A DNA stretch of 64,000 nucleotides from Larimichthys crocea (taxonomy: Eukaryota > Chordata > Actinopteri > Sciaenidae), in the NCBI RefSeq assembly GCF_000972845.2, contig NC_040027.1:9964954-10028953 (forward strand), read 5' to 3'. The number at the start of each line of letters is the position of its first letter. Position 1 is the stretch's first letter. The notes under the pieces are model-generated. The model was not told where the DNA came from. It ran no database searches and saw only the letters and a list, made by a program, of their open reading frames with translations. Positions 1 through 9,010 of the stretch are shown here, one piece after another. Both the position numbers and the translations under genes were made by a program.

Positions 1-410
1 TGTTGTTGTTGTTTTGTTTTTTTTGTTTGTTTCTTTGAAAACTGCTTGTATGATCGTATGCCAACAAATCTCCACGAGGTGGACACAGCACCAAATATGC
101 ATTCACACAAGTGGTAGGGGGTCTGAGGGAGGAGGCAGGGTCCTCCCCGACGAGCTTCCTGCCCGATGCTCTCCCACATCCTGTGTAAAGACTTGAAAAG
201 TGGAGAGAGTGCCGACAAAGAATGCTTGCCCAGTAGCTTGGTAGCATGAAATCGGCTGTACACTTCCTTTAATAGACAGCAGCAGCAACTTACAACCAAC
301 CTGTTGGTGCTATATCCCATCTATTCAAAGACTTGATGTACGGGGAGGAACATACATAAAAATATGTTTAAGCTATTCCCTCCCTAATATTTGTAAGTGT
401 GTCTTTTTTT

Positions 411-488
411 ATATATATATATATAGTATCTACATTATATATATATATAGATCTATATATATCATATAATCTATATATATATATATAA
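411..488. repeat. Imperfect (AT)n microsatellite
   Basis: About 78 bases of alternating AT broken by short interruptions (AGTATC, AGATC, ATCATATAATC). It is able to form hairpins and prone to length error. Confidence 0.9.
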
Positions 489-756
489 TTATTATTTCCT
501 GGCCAGCTATGTGTCTGACTAGACATCATGTACAGTACTTAAAAATGAAAATTATTTATCTAAGAAAGAATTATAAGCTGATCCAAACTAGGTTTTCTTA
601 TGAACAATTCAGTGACTCACCGATTGCACAGCAAAGTCTATATGATTCAGTGTATTTTGGGGATTATAATCACTAATGAATGTTTTATTTTTTAATGAAC
701 CTCTTCCTTCTGTTGCTCAGCAGTGTCATTTGTAAGCTCCGTGCCCAGCAGGCGAG

Positions 757-781
757 TTTTTTTTTTTTTTTTTTTTTTTTT
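757..781. repeat. Homopolymer T tract
   Basis: Twenty-five consecutive T residues. Similar tracts occur at 1831-1849 (A), 2032-2055 (T), 3589-3612 (A) and 44052-44068 (T). Confidence 0.9.
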
Positions 782-1782
782 GAAGCCTCAGTGGCCAAAA
801 ATCTGTCAGTCAGTCACTCAGGTCTACTGGTCAACGTTAGTTCACTGCAAGTGAACCTCTCACCTCTTAGTAAGACATCTTCTCTCCAGGCACACCCAGC
901 CATCCCGCCTCAGTCTGTCAGTGCAGAGCCAGGGGGTCACACTTCTGTAACGTCACTTTTTTTTTAAAGATTTTATTTTATTATTCTAATATTATTATTA
1001 TTATTATTATTTTCCCTGCTGGTCACGTTAAGAATCTCTCTGTTCACGGGTAAATGTTTGTTGTTGTTTTTTTTTTCATTTCAAGTTTATCCTTCAAAAA
1101 GCTTTTCATGATACTAAACTAGAAATCACACAGCTATTATTATTTTCTCTGAGAAAAGGAAATGATTCAAAATATAATTTGTATTTAATGTCTTTTTTTT
1201 TTTTTAAATAAAAAGTGAACACATTTTAAGATATGCCCTCTGATGTTTGTTTTCGTCTCTTTCACATCACTTGCAAGGGAACGGTCTTGCAGCCAACACA
1301 CCGATCATGCGCTTCACGCCTGCAGGCAATCAGGACACAAATTTGCTCCTGTTGAAGTCCTTGAATGCAATCAGGCTCCCCTCAGTCGTGGAATGTGTCA
1401 ATAAGGATAAAGCAAAGGTTCAATTTGTAAAGAATAAAAATAAATCTGGTGGTGCCAGGCAGGCTGGCAGTGGGCAGTTGAGGCGAATTCCTGTGCCCGA
1501 CCAAGGCAAACAGAGAGCGGGTCAAAAGGCAGCGCGGAGCTGCATGTCCCCACGAACTGTCTAAAGTTAGACAAGGACCTCCACTTCAGATCAACCGTGA
1601 TAACACTGCACACAAACACACCCAATATAGAAAATGTGGTGCGAGGAGATGCATCCACGCTTTCATAATCACATCCTGATTATGATTCGGCGTGTTATGA
1701 TTCCTTATGGATGTTTGTGCACAAAAATAAACCAGCCTTGAGGTGAAAGAGAGGCCAGGAGCGCATAGCTGAGGTTAATGTT

Positions 1783-2862
1783 TTTATTAAATATATCACC
1801 TTTTTTTTTCTTACATTACATCTCAATTACAAAAAAAAAAAAAAAAAAAGTGTACATACACACACACGAGTGAGCAGTTAGTCACTTTGGAATAGACTCA
1901 CATAAACAATAATTCTCTCTCCAACAGCAGCATGTAGGTGGAGCCGAGCCGTCACACGTCATGGTTCACTGTGGGACTCGCTCTTTGTGGTCATGTGTTC
2001 TTGGTCAGAGAGAACAGCAACGTGTAAAGTATTTTTTTTTTTTTTTTTTTTTTTTAGACTGATACATCAACACAACTGACAGCAGACACATAAATATTGG
2101 AGGTAGGTTAATGTAGAAATACCCGTCTGAGAGGCGACGACGCAGGGAGGCACCGGCCTGTCATGCTATCTGTAACCCCATGGAACCATGGGAAATGTTT
2201 TCTGAGACCTTTTTGTTTTCCAGACTGAGAGTTTTGCATTCACTGACAAGAGCTGATCATGTGTCACAACAGAAAATAAGACATAACAAATGCAACGATG
2301 TGAAAAATGAATCATAAAAACATTTAGAGATACTTCTAAATGATCGTTTTGGTCACTCAGTGCTTTTTTGTTCTTGCTTGGTTTCGTCACAAACCAAACC
2401 TCCAGACAACTCCTTTAAGGGTAGAGCGAGCTCAACTCAGCAGTGGAGTTACTCGGGACCAAGATACATATATACACTTTATATACACAACCATAAAAAT
2501 AATAATATAATAATAACAATAAGGCAAAAAAACAAATGATATAAATACTCATAAAATAATTACAAATAACAAATGAATTGAAGTTGAAATAAATAAGGCT
2601 GAAGTGTAGAAGTAAATGCATCAATATTTAAAAAATTTCAGAAAAACAAAAATAGATTTTTTTTTTTCTCTTTGGGACGGGTCGAGGGAGGAAGGGAACC
2701 AAAGTCCCCACAATGACAGTGTACCTGAATTAAACACCACCATGGACAAGATCAATAAATAAACAGCTATCAAAAAAAAAAAAAAAAGGGAAAAATCAGT
2801 GGCTTGCTTCTTTTTGTTTGCTTTCTTTCTGCGAGATCTCGCGTCAGTGGTTCGATCTCGAC
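1783..2862 (-). other. igfbp1: igfbp1 3' UTR with AU-rich elements
   Basis: The segment follows the igfbp1 stop codon on the minus strand and ends at a minus-strand AATAAA (plus TTTATT, 1783-1788). It holds at least six AUUUA pentamers on the sense strand (plus TAAAT at 2091, 2337, 2542, 2590, 2613 and 2756). AUUUA motifs are known in mammalian IGFBP1 mRNA, which turns over quickly. The polyA site is inferred; other A-rich signals are possible. T and A homopolymers at 1831-1849 and 2032-2055 lie inside. Confidence 0.5.
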
Positions 2863-2973
2863 TTAAGGGCACTCGGCATCTGCAGGCAGGTCGGTCGAAC
2901 CTAAAATCTTCTTGCCGTTCCAGGAGTTCACACACCAGCATCGACCCCTCTGTCCATCCAGAGACGACTCACA
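2863..2973 (-). CDS. igfbp1: igfbp1 exon 4 (end of thyroglobulin domain, stop)
   Basis: Begins CESSLDGQRGRCWCV and ends LPADAECP then TAA (plus 2863-2865). Acceptor CTGTGCAG. Mammalian IGFBP1 has RGD just before the last Cys; here the matching place reads PAD. Confidence 0.92.
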   Translation of the reverse strand, partial: CESSLDGQRGRCWCVNSWNGKKILGSTDLPADAECP

Positions 2974-4387
2974 CTGCACAGGGACAGAGGCGAGAAAACA
3001 ATTTCAGTTCACCTGCTTTTCAGTTTGTGATGCACGCACATGCACGGTCATGCAGCACTGACTCAGTGACATCATGCACAAAAACACACACACACACACT
3101 CTGAGGTGTGCTGAACAAATCCCTGCCTGCCACACACACACTCTCACACCTACACACAATCAGTTTTAGAGTTGTGGTTGACATAATCTTGCCTACAGGC
3201 TCACACACACACAACTTCTTTCATGCTGAGCGGAGAAAGAGTGAAGACACCAACCTGCTTTGGTTTATAAAGGCCGTGCTTGTCACAGTTGGGGAGGTAG
3301 AACCTGGTTAATTTGTCTCCTAATTTCTGCTGAGATTTGGCAATCTTGTCCAAGGCTCTCTGCAGCTCGACGTGACACGGCCCCTGTGGAGAGGAGACAG
3401 GTAAGAGAAGAAGGGTGAGCTGAGTTCAGAAAATAATAATCAGCAAACCACATGGGCTGACATGAAAACTGCATATAAAACTTGTATTAACAAGCATCCC
3501 AATTCAGTCTTTGCGCCTCTCCATCGCCTCCTCAAACGGCCTACGAGCTCCCCCTTGTGGTGCACTAGTTCCAACCCTCCCCCCCTTTAAAAAAAAAAAA
3601 AAAAAAAAAAAACCTCGCCCCCCAAAAACTTTTCGAAACGTGCTGCATGCACACACAGGATTTCAGACAGTGATCCAGATCCGGTGTTTGTGCCGGTGCT
3701 CTCACCTGTTCGACCAGCTTCTTGCGGATGGCGATGAGTTTGGCTTTCATGCTCCCCTGAGCGTCGGCGGCAGCCCTCGGGTCGAATGGCTTACTGTGGC
3801 CGGGGAGGTAGGGGCCGCAGCAGGGTTCCGAGACGATGGCTGTGTTCTCCATCTCAGCCTCTGGCTCTCCCTGATCTGCAGAAGACAAATGAATAAATGT
3901 GAAGTGGGACTGAGTGGGTGTGACTGTGAATCAGAGCAGTCAAGTGTTTGTTTGTTCTTTTTGGGGGGGAATAATGAGGATTTGTGGTAAAATATGTGGA
4001 GGTTATAGGCCTACCTTGTGACTGGGGCTCGGGGGTCGCCTCTGGCTCAGTGCTCGCCGTGCACAAGGCTTGTCCCCGGGTGAGGGAGTGCAGCGGCCGG
4101 GGGTCGCCGGGTCTCGGGGTGCACCTCAGTCCGGAGCCGCACGGCGCCGTGTAGATCCCGCACAGCTCCCCAGCAGTCAGAGCGCAGGCGAGGCAGCATC
4201 CACAGCCGGGCTCCCGCAACACCTCGGCGCATCCGGGCGCCACCGCTGGACACAGGCTCAGCTTCTCCGGAGTACACGGGGCGCATCGAATCGGCTCTGG
4301 CCCCAACACCGGGGACCCCAGCGTCCCTGTGACCAGCACGGAGCACAGCGCTGCCACCACGACGTGCTTCAAAGATAATCCACCCAT
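2863..4387 (-). CDS. igfbp1: Insulin-like growth factor-binding protein 1, four exons (complete gene)
   Basis: Secreted protein that binds IGF-I/II and limits their access to the receptor; in fish it is induced by fasting, stress and hypoxia. Spliced exons (4387-4015, 3875-3706, 3383-3255, 2973-2863) give 260 residues, close to the 259 of human IGFBP1. Residues 1 to about 24 are a signal peptide. The N-domain has all 12 cysteines, including the family motif GCGCCLAC. A Pro/Glu/Ser/Thr-rich linker follows (EPEATPEPQSQDQGEPEAEM). The C-domain is a thyroglobulin type-1 fold with six cysteines, including CWCV. All introns have GT..AG ends and the four-exon structure is the family's. An in-frame ATG nine bases upstream (4396-4394) would give 263 residues; the 4387 ATG has the stronger context (GCC before, G after). 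The protein ends two residues after the last Cys-containing loop and lacks the RGD found in mammalian IGFBP1. The a/b paralogue cannot be decided here. Confidence 0.93.
3255..3383 (-). CDS. igfbp1: igfbp1 exon 3 (start of thyroglobulin domain)
   Basis: 129 nt, phase 0 at both ends; begins GPCHVELQRAL and ends HGLYKPKQ, with the conserved FYLPNCD motif. Acceptor TCCACAG, donor CAG|GTTGGT. Confidence 0.92.
3706..3875 (-). CDS. igfbp1: igfbp1 exon 2 (linker region)
   Basis: Acceptor TTCTGCAG, donor CAG|GTGAGA. Encodes the acidic linker and the basic run MKAKLIAIRKKLVEQ that leads into the C-domain. 170 nt; with the single base carried from exon 1 this makes 57 codons. Confidence 0.92.
4015..4387 (-). 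CDS. igfbp1: igfbp1 exon 1 (signal peptide, N-domain)
   Basis: Codes 124 codons plus one base: start MGGLSLKH, hydrophobic core VVVAALCSVLV, the twelve N-domain cysteines and the LHSLTRGQALC stretch matching the mammalian LHALTRGQ motif. The donor is AAG|GTAGGC. The exon is GC-rich and CpG-dense, unlike its surroundings. Confidence 0.93.
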
Positions 4388-4546
4388 GGCCAACATAGTG
4401 AGCTGGACACTAAATATAGAATATAAAATGTAGAGAAAGGCAGAGGGAATAATCAAAGGTGAAAGCCGGATTCCCACGGTTCTTTTCTCAGTTGTGTCTT
4501 TCGTTTGATTTTGGGAAAATGTCTAACTGTGCGTTGCGCGCAGCCG

Positions 4547-4554
4547 TATTTATA
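4547..4554 (-). promoter_or_regulatory. igfbp1: igfbp1 TATA box
   Basis: Minus strand TATAAATA, about 150 bases upstream of the ATG. Transcription would start near 4515-4525, giving a 5' UTR of roughly 125-135 bases in which the first ATG is that at 4396. A minus-strand CCAAT at 4636-4640 lies about 85 bases further upstream. Confidence 0.75.
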
Positions 4555-4635
4555 GCCGGGTCCTCTGTGAGTGTTTGACGCATCGCCGTTATGAATGATT
4601 TCTGAAAAGAAGGTGTGATGATACGATGGGCTGTG

Positions 4636-4640
4636 ATTGG
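4636..4640 (-). promoter_or_regulatory. igfbp1: CCAAT box upstream of igfbp1
   Basis: GGGCCAATCACAG on the minus strand, around -115 relative to the inferred start, a standard position for an NF-Y site. Confidence 0.55.
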
Positions 4641-4682
4641 CCCGCCTATGTCCGGTCAGGGCAGCTCATTTGAATACAACAA

Positions 4683-4703
4683 CCACGTCAATATTTATTT
4701 TGG
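4683..4703 (-). promoter_or_regulatory. igfbp1: Forkhead/insulin-response-like element next to an ACGTG core
   Basis: Minus strand CCAAAATAAATATTGACG then TGG. The CAAAATAAATATTG part resembles the CAAAACAAACTTATTTTG insulin response element of mammalian IGFBP1, a FOXO/FOXA target. The adjoining ACGTG fits the hypoxia-response core. The sequence is direct; the function is inferred from the family's known control. Confidence 0.5.
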
Positions 4704-4717
4704 AGCAGGCAGCGCTT

Positions 4718-4724
4718 GCACGTA
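4718..4724 (-). promoter_or_regulatory. igfbp1: Second ACGTG hypoxia-element core
   Basis: Minus strand ATACGTGC, 31 bases upstream of the first ACGTG. HIF-1 binding to RCGTG cores drives igfbp1 in zebrafish and mammals. Here the role is inferred only from position and core match. Confidence 0.4.
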
Positions 4725-4729
4725 TCCCC

Positions 4730-5937
4730 GAGGAGTGACGACACCAGCGTCTGATGTTGCAATCGAGGACCCCCCCTTTTCTCACCCTGGTGCAACAACT
4801 AAACTACTTCACCAACAACACCGAGGCTGTGCGTGTCCACTCTGTGCGTTACCACTCTTTACTTAAATCGAGAATTAAGTTCACGCAGCATCACGCGGGG
4901 GACTTGATTCGTTAGATTTCAGGCGGGTAAACAGTTCCTTGTGTTCGGACACAGATGAGTTCCTCTCTATAGAGACAGGGTTGTCTATTCATGAGGGGGT
5001 TCCCACCCCCCCGACATTAATTGTCCCTCTGAAACTTCTTACACAACTTTTGAAAAACTTAATAATGAGCGCAAATTACGCACGCCCACGCTGCGCTTAG
5101 AGCGCGCCTGGATCGCTCAGGACGAACCAGCGGCGCGCTCTAATTTGACATGAGAAAAGCATCCGTGCATTGCAAGGGGATAATAAAATATTCAGAAATA
5201 GCAGCGCAAATGGTTTACGCCAATAGGTCAAGGGCTCGGGACTCTGTGGTATGTGTCCCCCTCCTCCTCCTCCTCCTCCTCCTCCTGCTCTGTCCCTTCG
5301 CGCGCGTACCGAAGCCGGCTTTGGGCTCCAGTCCAGGAGCTGTCCAGTTGTAATTACACATTTCCTGTTACAATAATAGACCAAAGCTTTGAATGGCGGC
5401 TGCGCTGACATGACCACAGACACGTCCCCTCGCCTCGCCACTCTCATGAGGCTTTGATGGTCCCACGGTGACAACATGCACGTTTTCACGGCTTTTCTGG
5501 AAGGCATATGGCGTCCTGTCACTGCTGACCCCCAGACGGGCACGTGACAGTGTTCCCTTCATTACTAAAACACAAAAGACGCTCCGCGTGCACATCCAGT
5601 CCTCTGTTTTTCTCATTTTCATTCCTCCCACTCATCTATTTCAACTCTCAATTAATTAATTACCTCTCTGTTCCACTTGTTCTGATGCAAGGGGGCTTCA
5701 TTGTGTGATCAGCTCCACGCAATTGCGTTATAGGATTGCATCATTTGTCAACCGGTGTTAACAGTCACTCTCTCACGTGATGCCCAGATTGGTATTATTC
5801 AAAGCTCCGGGCTAAATGAAGCTTTTAGAGTAATCTGATGTGGCGTGAGTGTTTTCTAGACTCACTGCCCAACACACGGGCACGCTGACACCTCCATTCA
5901 GTCGAATTACACACCCATGCTGCAGGTTGTGCAGGTC
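4730..5937. other. Intergenic sequence upstream of igfbp1
   Basis: No gene recognised. 5080-5345 is CpG-rich and contains a (CTC)n run at 5260-5286 that produces a spurious poly-leucine reading frame. The rest is unremarkable. Confidence 0.6.
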
Positions 5938-6690
5938 ACTAACAGTAATACAGTACATTTACTCGAGTACTGTATTCAAGTGCTTATTTAGGTACATATT
6001 TTAGTTTCAGAGGGTTTACTTTGCAGAAACAGATGTGAGCAGTTAATAAAATCTGATATTACATTATTATGGATTTAATTTAAGTCATTAAAACGAGCTC
6101 CAGGTTGTTTGCGCATGAATGCATCAATAATAACAGTCAGTGTATCTAGTAATGCGACACTCTGAAGTGCACAATCACTGCTTTTAGTTTGCATTCCCGA
6201 AGCACATTTCACCCGGTGGGATCATTTTAAAATAAGTTTAATCTTCATCAATGAGTCGCATTTTAAAAAGGTCATTCTAAATTTAGTTTGTAAGCTCTTA
6301 ATCAGCGAAAGAGGATAAAGATGCAGTGAAAACTGAAACTTTACACGTCAACTCAACAACATTTCACGGGTAAAGTATCTTAAACTTGTAGTTAAGCACA
6401 GCCCGTGAATAAATGGACTTACTGTGGCTACTTTAGAGGGTTCATCTGCACAATGAGTACTTTTACTTAGCAAATAACGAGTAACTATAGCTCTGAAATC
6501 AAAGTACACAGATGCATAAAACATAAAATTTACTTTAAGTACTTGAATACATGTACTTACTGTTATTACGTCACACTTTTACACTCTGAAGATGAGCTAG
6601 TCTGCATACTGGGTACATATTGCTGATAATACTTGTATACTTAAGTAAATATTTGTATACTTGTATACTTAAGTAAATATTTGAATGCAG
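5938..6690. mobile_element. Degenerate inverted-repeat element rich in AAGTACTT/ACTTAAGTA motifs
   Basis: The left part (CAGTACATTTACTCGAGTAC, 5950 onward) and the right part (TTAAGTACTTGAATACATG, near 6535) are rough inverted repeats of each other, as expected of a non-autonomous DNA transposon. A short direct repeat of TATACTTAAGTAAATATTTG occurs at about 6637-6684. I recall this ACTTAAGTA-rich sequence as common in teleost genomes; the family name is not certain. A related scrap is at 7417-7445 and another relic spans 28545-29095. Confidence 0.5.
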
Positions 6691-6699
6691 GACCTGTAA

Positions 6700-7605
6700 T
6701 GGAGTAATTTAACTAATTAAAAGCAGCTGTTGGATGTTTAAAGGACTAATCTGTATTTTAATCACATCAGTGGCAGATATGATTTAGTATTTGGAGGTCT
6801 AGAGAAGATACAAAGACAAACCTGCAGAAAACATGTAGAATTTGGGCAGATTACTTTGTCGTTTAGTGTTCGTACGTGTTTTGAAATAAACGTAATTTAA
6901 TTTTGACGTAACATTGGGTTCAGTAAACTGCATTGTTATCTTTTTCCCCCACAAACTGTCTTTTTGCCTCTTAATATCAATTTCTTCCTTCTATCTCTCC
7001 TAAAGTAGCTGTCCAACAATATCAAAATATTCTGTAACCTCTTGTTCCAGCTCTCCGGTCAACAGAATGCACGCTTTCATCATTTCATTCACGTGTCCCC
7101 TCGACTAAGATGTATTTCCCGATCTCAGCCTAAATTTAGCCTAAAGCTCTGAACACGCTTTGGCTGCACAGCGTGCAGTTTGTGATTAAGTGACCAACCG
7201 GCGGGACAGTGAAGTTCAAGGGTTTAAGATAATTTAATGACTCTAATAATAAAACATGTGACGTGTGCACATGTGCAGTCCATACAGTATGTCCTACAGG
7301 ATGTCACAGTGTTTGTTGTTACTCACTCTCACTGAACAGGAAGTCCTTTAATGCATAACCAAGCAGCCTCATTCTCGTCATCAGGAAAACACTGTTCCTC
7401 TACGCAAAGCCCTTTACTCAAGTACTGCACTTCAGTACATCATGGAGGTACTTAGAAAGATTAAGTGGGAACTATTGGCAGAAGTGGAATATAATATTCG
7501 TACGTATGCTTTCATTAGTGTGCAATCACCTGAAAATCAGCTACTTATATCCACAGACCTCTTCAACGAAGTCTGCCACGTTTCTATAGTGAAAGTCGAG
7601 CGGAC
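6700..7605. other. Intergenic, nothing recognised
   Basis: AT-rich sequence without a coding frame, RNA gene or clear repeat, apart from the short AAGTACTGCACTTCAGTAC scrap at 7422-7440 related to the element before it. Confidence 0.5.
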
Positions 7606-7617
7606 AAACTAAACACT

Positions 7618-7883
7618 GTAGCTGTAACAGCTGTAACAGCAGCAACCTCGACGGCTGTGATGTGAGATCAATGCAGAAACTGCACTTCCTCTAACGTCCA
7701 CTTGAGGCTGGCTCCAGAAGTGAGTCAGTCTCCATAAGTCCCCATGTTTCACAGCAGAAATAAACATGTTTACAGCCTGGTACAAAAAACAGTTTTGGTC
7801 TCTGTAGCTAATTTCCCCGTTCATGACAACTGTACTGAGGGTGAATTTATATACAACTCACCTGCTCACATTATATTAAGGCT
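7618..7883 (+). repeat. Dispersed repeat (unit with GAGGCTGGCTCCAGAAGTGA)
   Basis: Closely matches 50095-50220 plus 50730-50872, and the left part matches 63720-63833. The conserved core reads GAGGCTGGCTCCAGAAGTGA then GTCAGTCTCCATAAGTCCCC. This copy is uninterrupted, so it serves as the empty-site reference for the nested insertion at 50221-50729. The class is not certain. Confidence 0.75.
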
Positions 7884-8059
7884 TAAAGTTGTCTCCGGTA
7901 CTGCACCTACATACTTGAATGTCTTATACATATATATATTATGTTACCTCAAAACCGTCACGTGAATGGCGCCTGACTCTGCCACCCGTTCACTCAAGGC
8001 AATCTTCTCGTCTGTCCGGTTATAAAGTCTACGAATAGGAATGACTGTTGTATCCAGTT

Positions 8060-8426
8060 CCCAGATAGCAAAAATCTTTTGGCTTTGCTTTGGCCCAAAT
8101 CTGGCTTGTCATTTTGGCAAGGTTAAGGGGATAAATGGCCCAAATTAGAAAAGCCAGATTCATACCAAAAGGGATCCAAAATTCACCCAAAACAAAGTGT
8201 GGAATTTCAAAATATAGCCATAAATGTCCAAGAAGAGCCCCAAATCAGCTGTTCCCGCTCAGACCCAAACATGCCTTAACTCAGCCATATGTTGGTGGCA
8301 CCTCCTTATCTATTATGGATAACCCTAATCATACCACAGTTAAGCCAAAAGGCTTTCTTAATGCCAAAAGAAAGCCAAAAATGCCAAATGTATGCCATAA
8401 TACAGCCAAAATATTTGCTATCTGGG
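8060..8426. mobile_element. MITE-like element with terminal inverted repeats
   Basis: Left end CCCAGATAGCAAAAATCTTT and right end (reverse complement) CCCAGATAGCAAATATTTTG are inverted repeats of more than 20 bp with few mismatches. The inside is built from many irregular GCCAAA/TTTGGC motifs and has no transposase. It is about 367 bp long. A non-autonomous DNA transposon is the best reading; no long target-site duplication is evident. The 115-codon frame across it is a by-product of the repeats. Confidence 0.75.
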
Positions 8427-8689
8427 TTCTCCCTAATACAGTCATAGAGGTGAGGGATATTCATTTGGCTTTCATTGTATGAATTGAAAAAAAATATTCC
8501 TAAAGTTAATATTTCTGTTAAAACGTATCCACTTTAATTTAAGTACCCATTAAGTCAAAATTGATGCACGCGTCATCTACACTTAACCATGACACACTTC
8601 TCAGGTATTTTCATTGATTCTTCTTTCTTAGAGTTTGTCATTTCCTGCTAATGCAAAGCCGCAGTTGACTCATCCTGCACTTGGGGGCA

Positions 8690-9010
8690 TAGACTCATTT
8701 CACATCAAATGAAACGCTTCCTCTCTTATGACGCCGCCGGAGCAGAAAGATTCTTGTTTCATACAGTCTATGAGTCTGTCTGTGGTTGAGCCTCACTGAT
8801 TACTGTAGAAAAACACACACGTCAGCATTGATCCGTACCTGGGGGCCGGAAAACCAAACACTAACACTCTCGCAACGCTCTGAGCTCACAGTCCACGGCT
8901 AACAAACTGAGCTAACAGCAGCTACAGTTGGCATCAGTTTGTCCATCAGGAAAGTCTGTAAATCACCCTGAGCCCAAAGTTGCATAGTGTGTCTGTTAGT
9001 TTAGTTTAGG
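8690..9010. repeat. Repeat relic sharing GAGCTAACAGCAGCTACAG with 12625-12745
   Basis: The stretch at about 8880-8940 and the one at 12690-12735 share CTCACA, GCTAACA and GAGCTAACAGCAGCTACAG in the same order. Both look like pieces of one dispersed family; the ends are not defined. Confidence 0.45.

Larger units (their letters stand above)
1..1782 (+). other. Possible 3' UTR of a convergent plus-strand gene (igfbp3 expected by synteny)
   Basis: No convincing coding exon is visible here. AATAAA hexamers lie on the plus strand at 1207-1212, followed by a T/G-rich stretch near 1240, and at 1726-1731. In human, IGFBP1 and IGFBP3 are neighbours arranged tail-to-tail, so a plus-strand igfbp3 ending here would fit. 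The last igfbp3 coding exon (thyroglobulin domain with CWCV) is not seen, so only UTR could be present. This is inference from synteny and polyA signals. The stretch also holds an AT repeat and T/A homopolymers. Confidence 0.25.

Noticed and set aside
4388..4477. N-terminal extension of igfbp1 beginning at 4477
   Set aside because: The codon at 4477-4475 is GTG, not ATG; the TATA box and the ATGs at 4396 and 4387 give a normal signal peptide without it.
4588..4601. HNF1 site in the igfbp1 promoter (GTTATGAATGATTT)
   Set aside because: Too many mismatches to GTTAATNATTAAC to support a call.
5150..5353. Small secreted-looking protein with a poly-leucine core
   Set aside because: The leucines come from a (CTC)n microsatellite; no conserved sequence on either side.
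8135..8482. 115-codon frame with many Lys/Pro/Asn
   Set aside because: Lies within the GCCAAA-rich MITE; the composition is dictated by the repeats.
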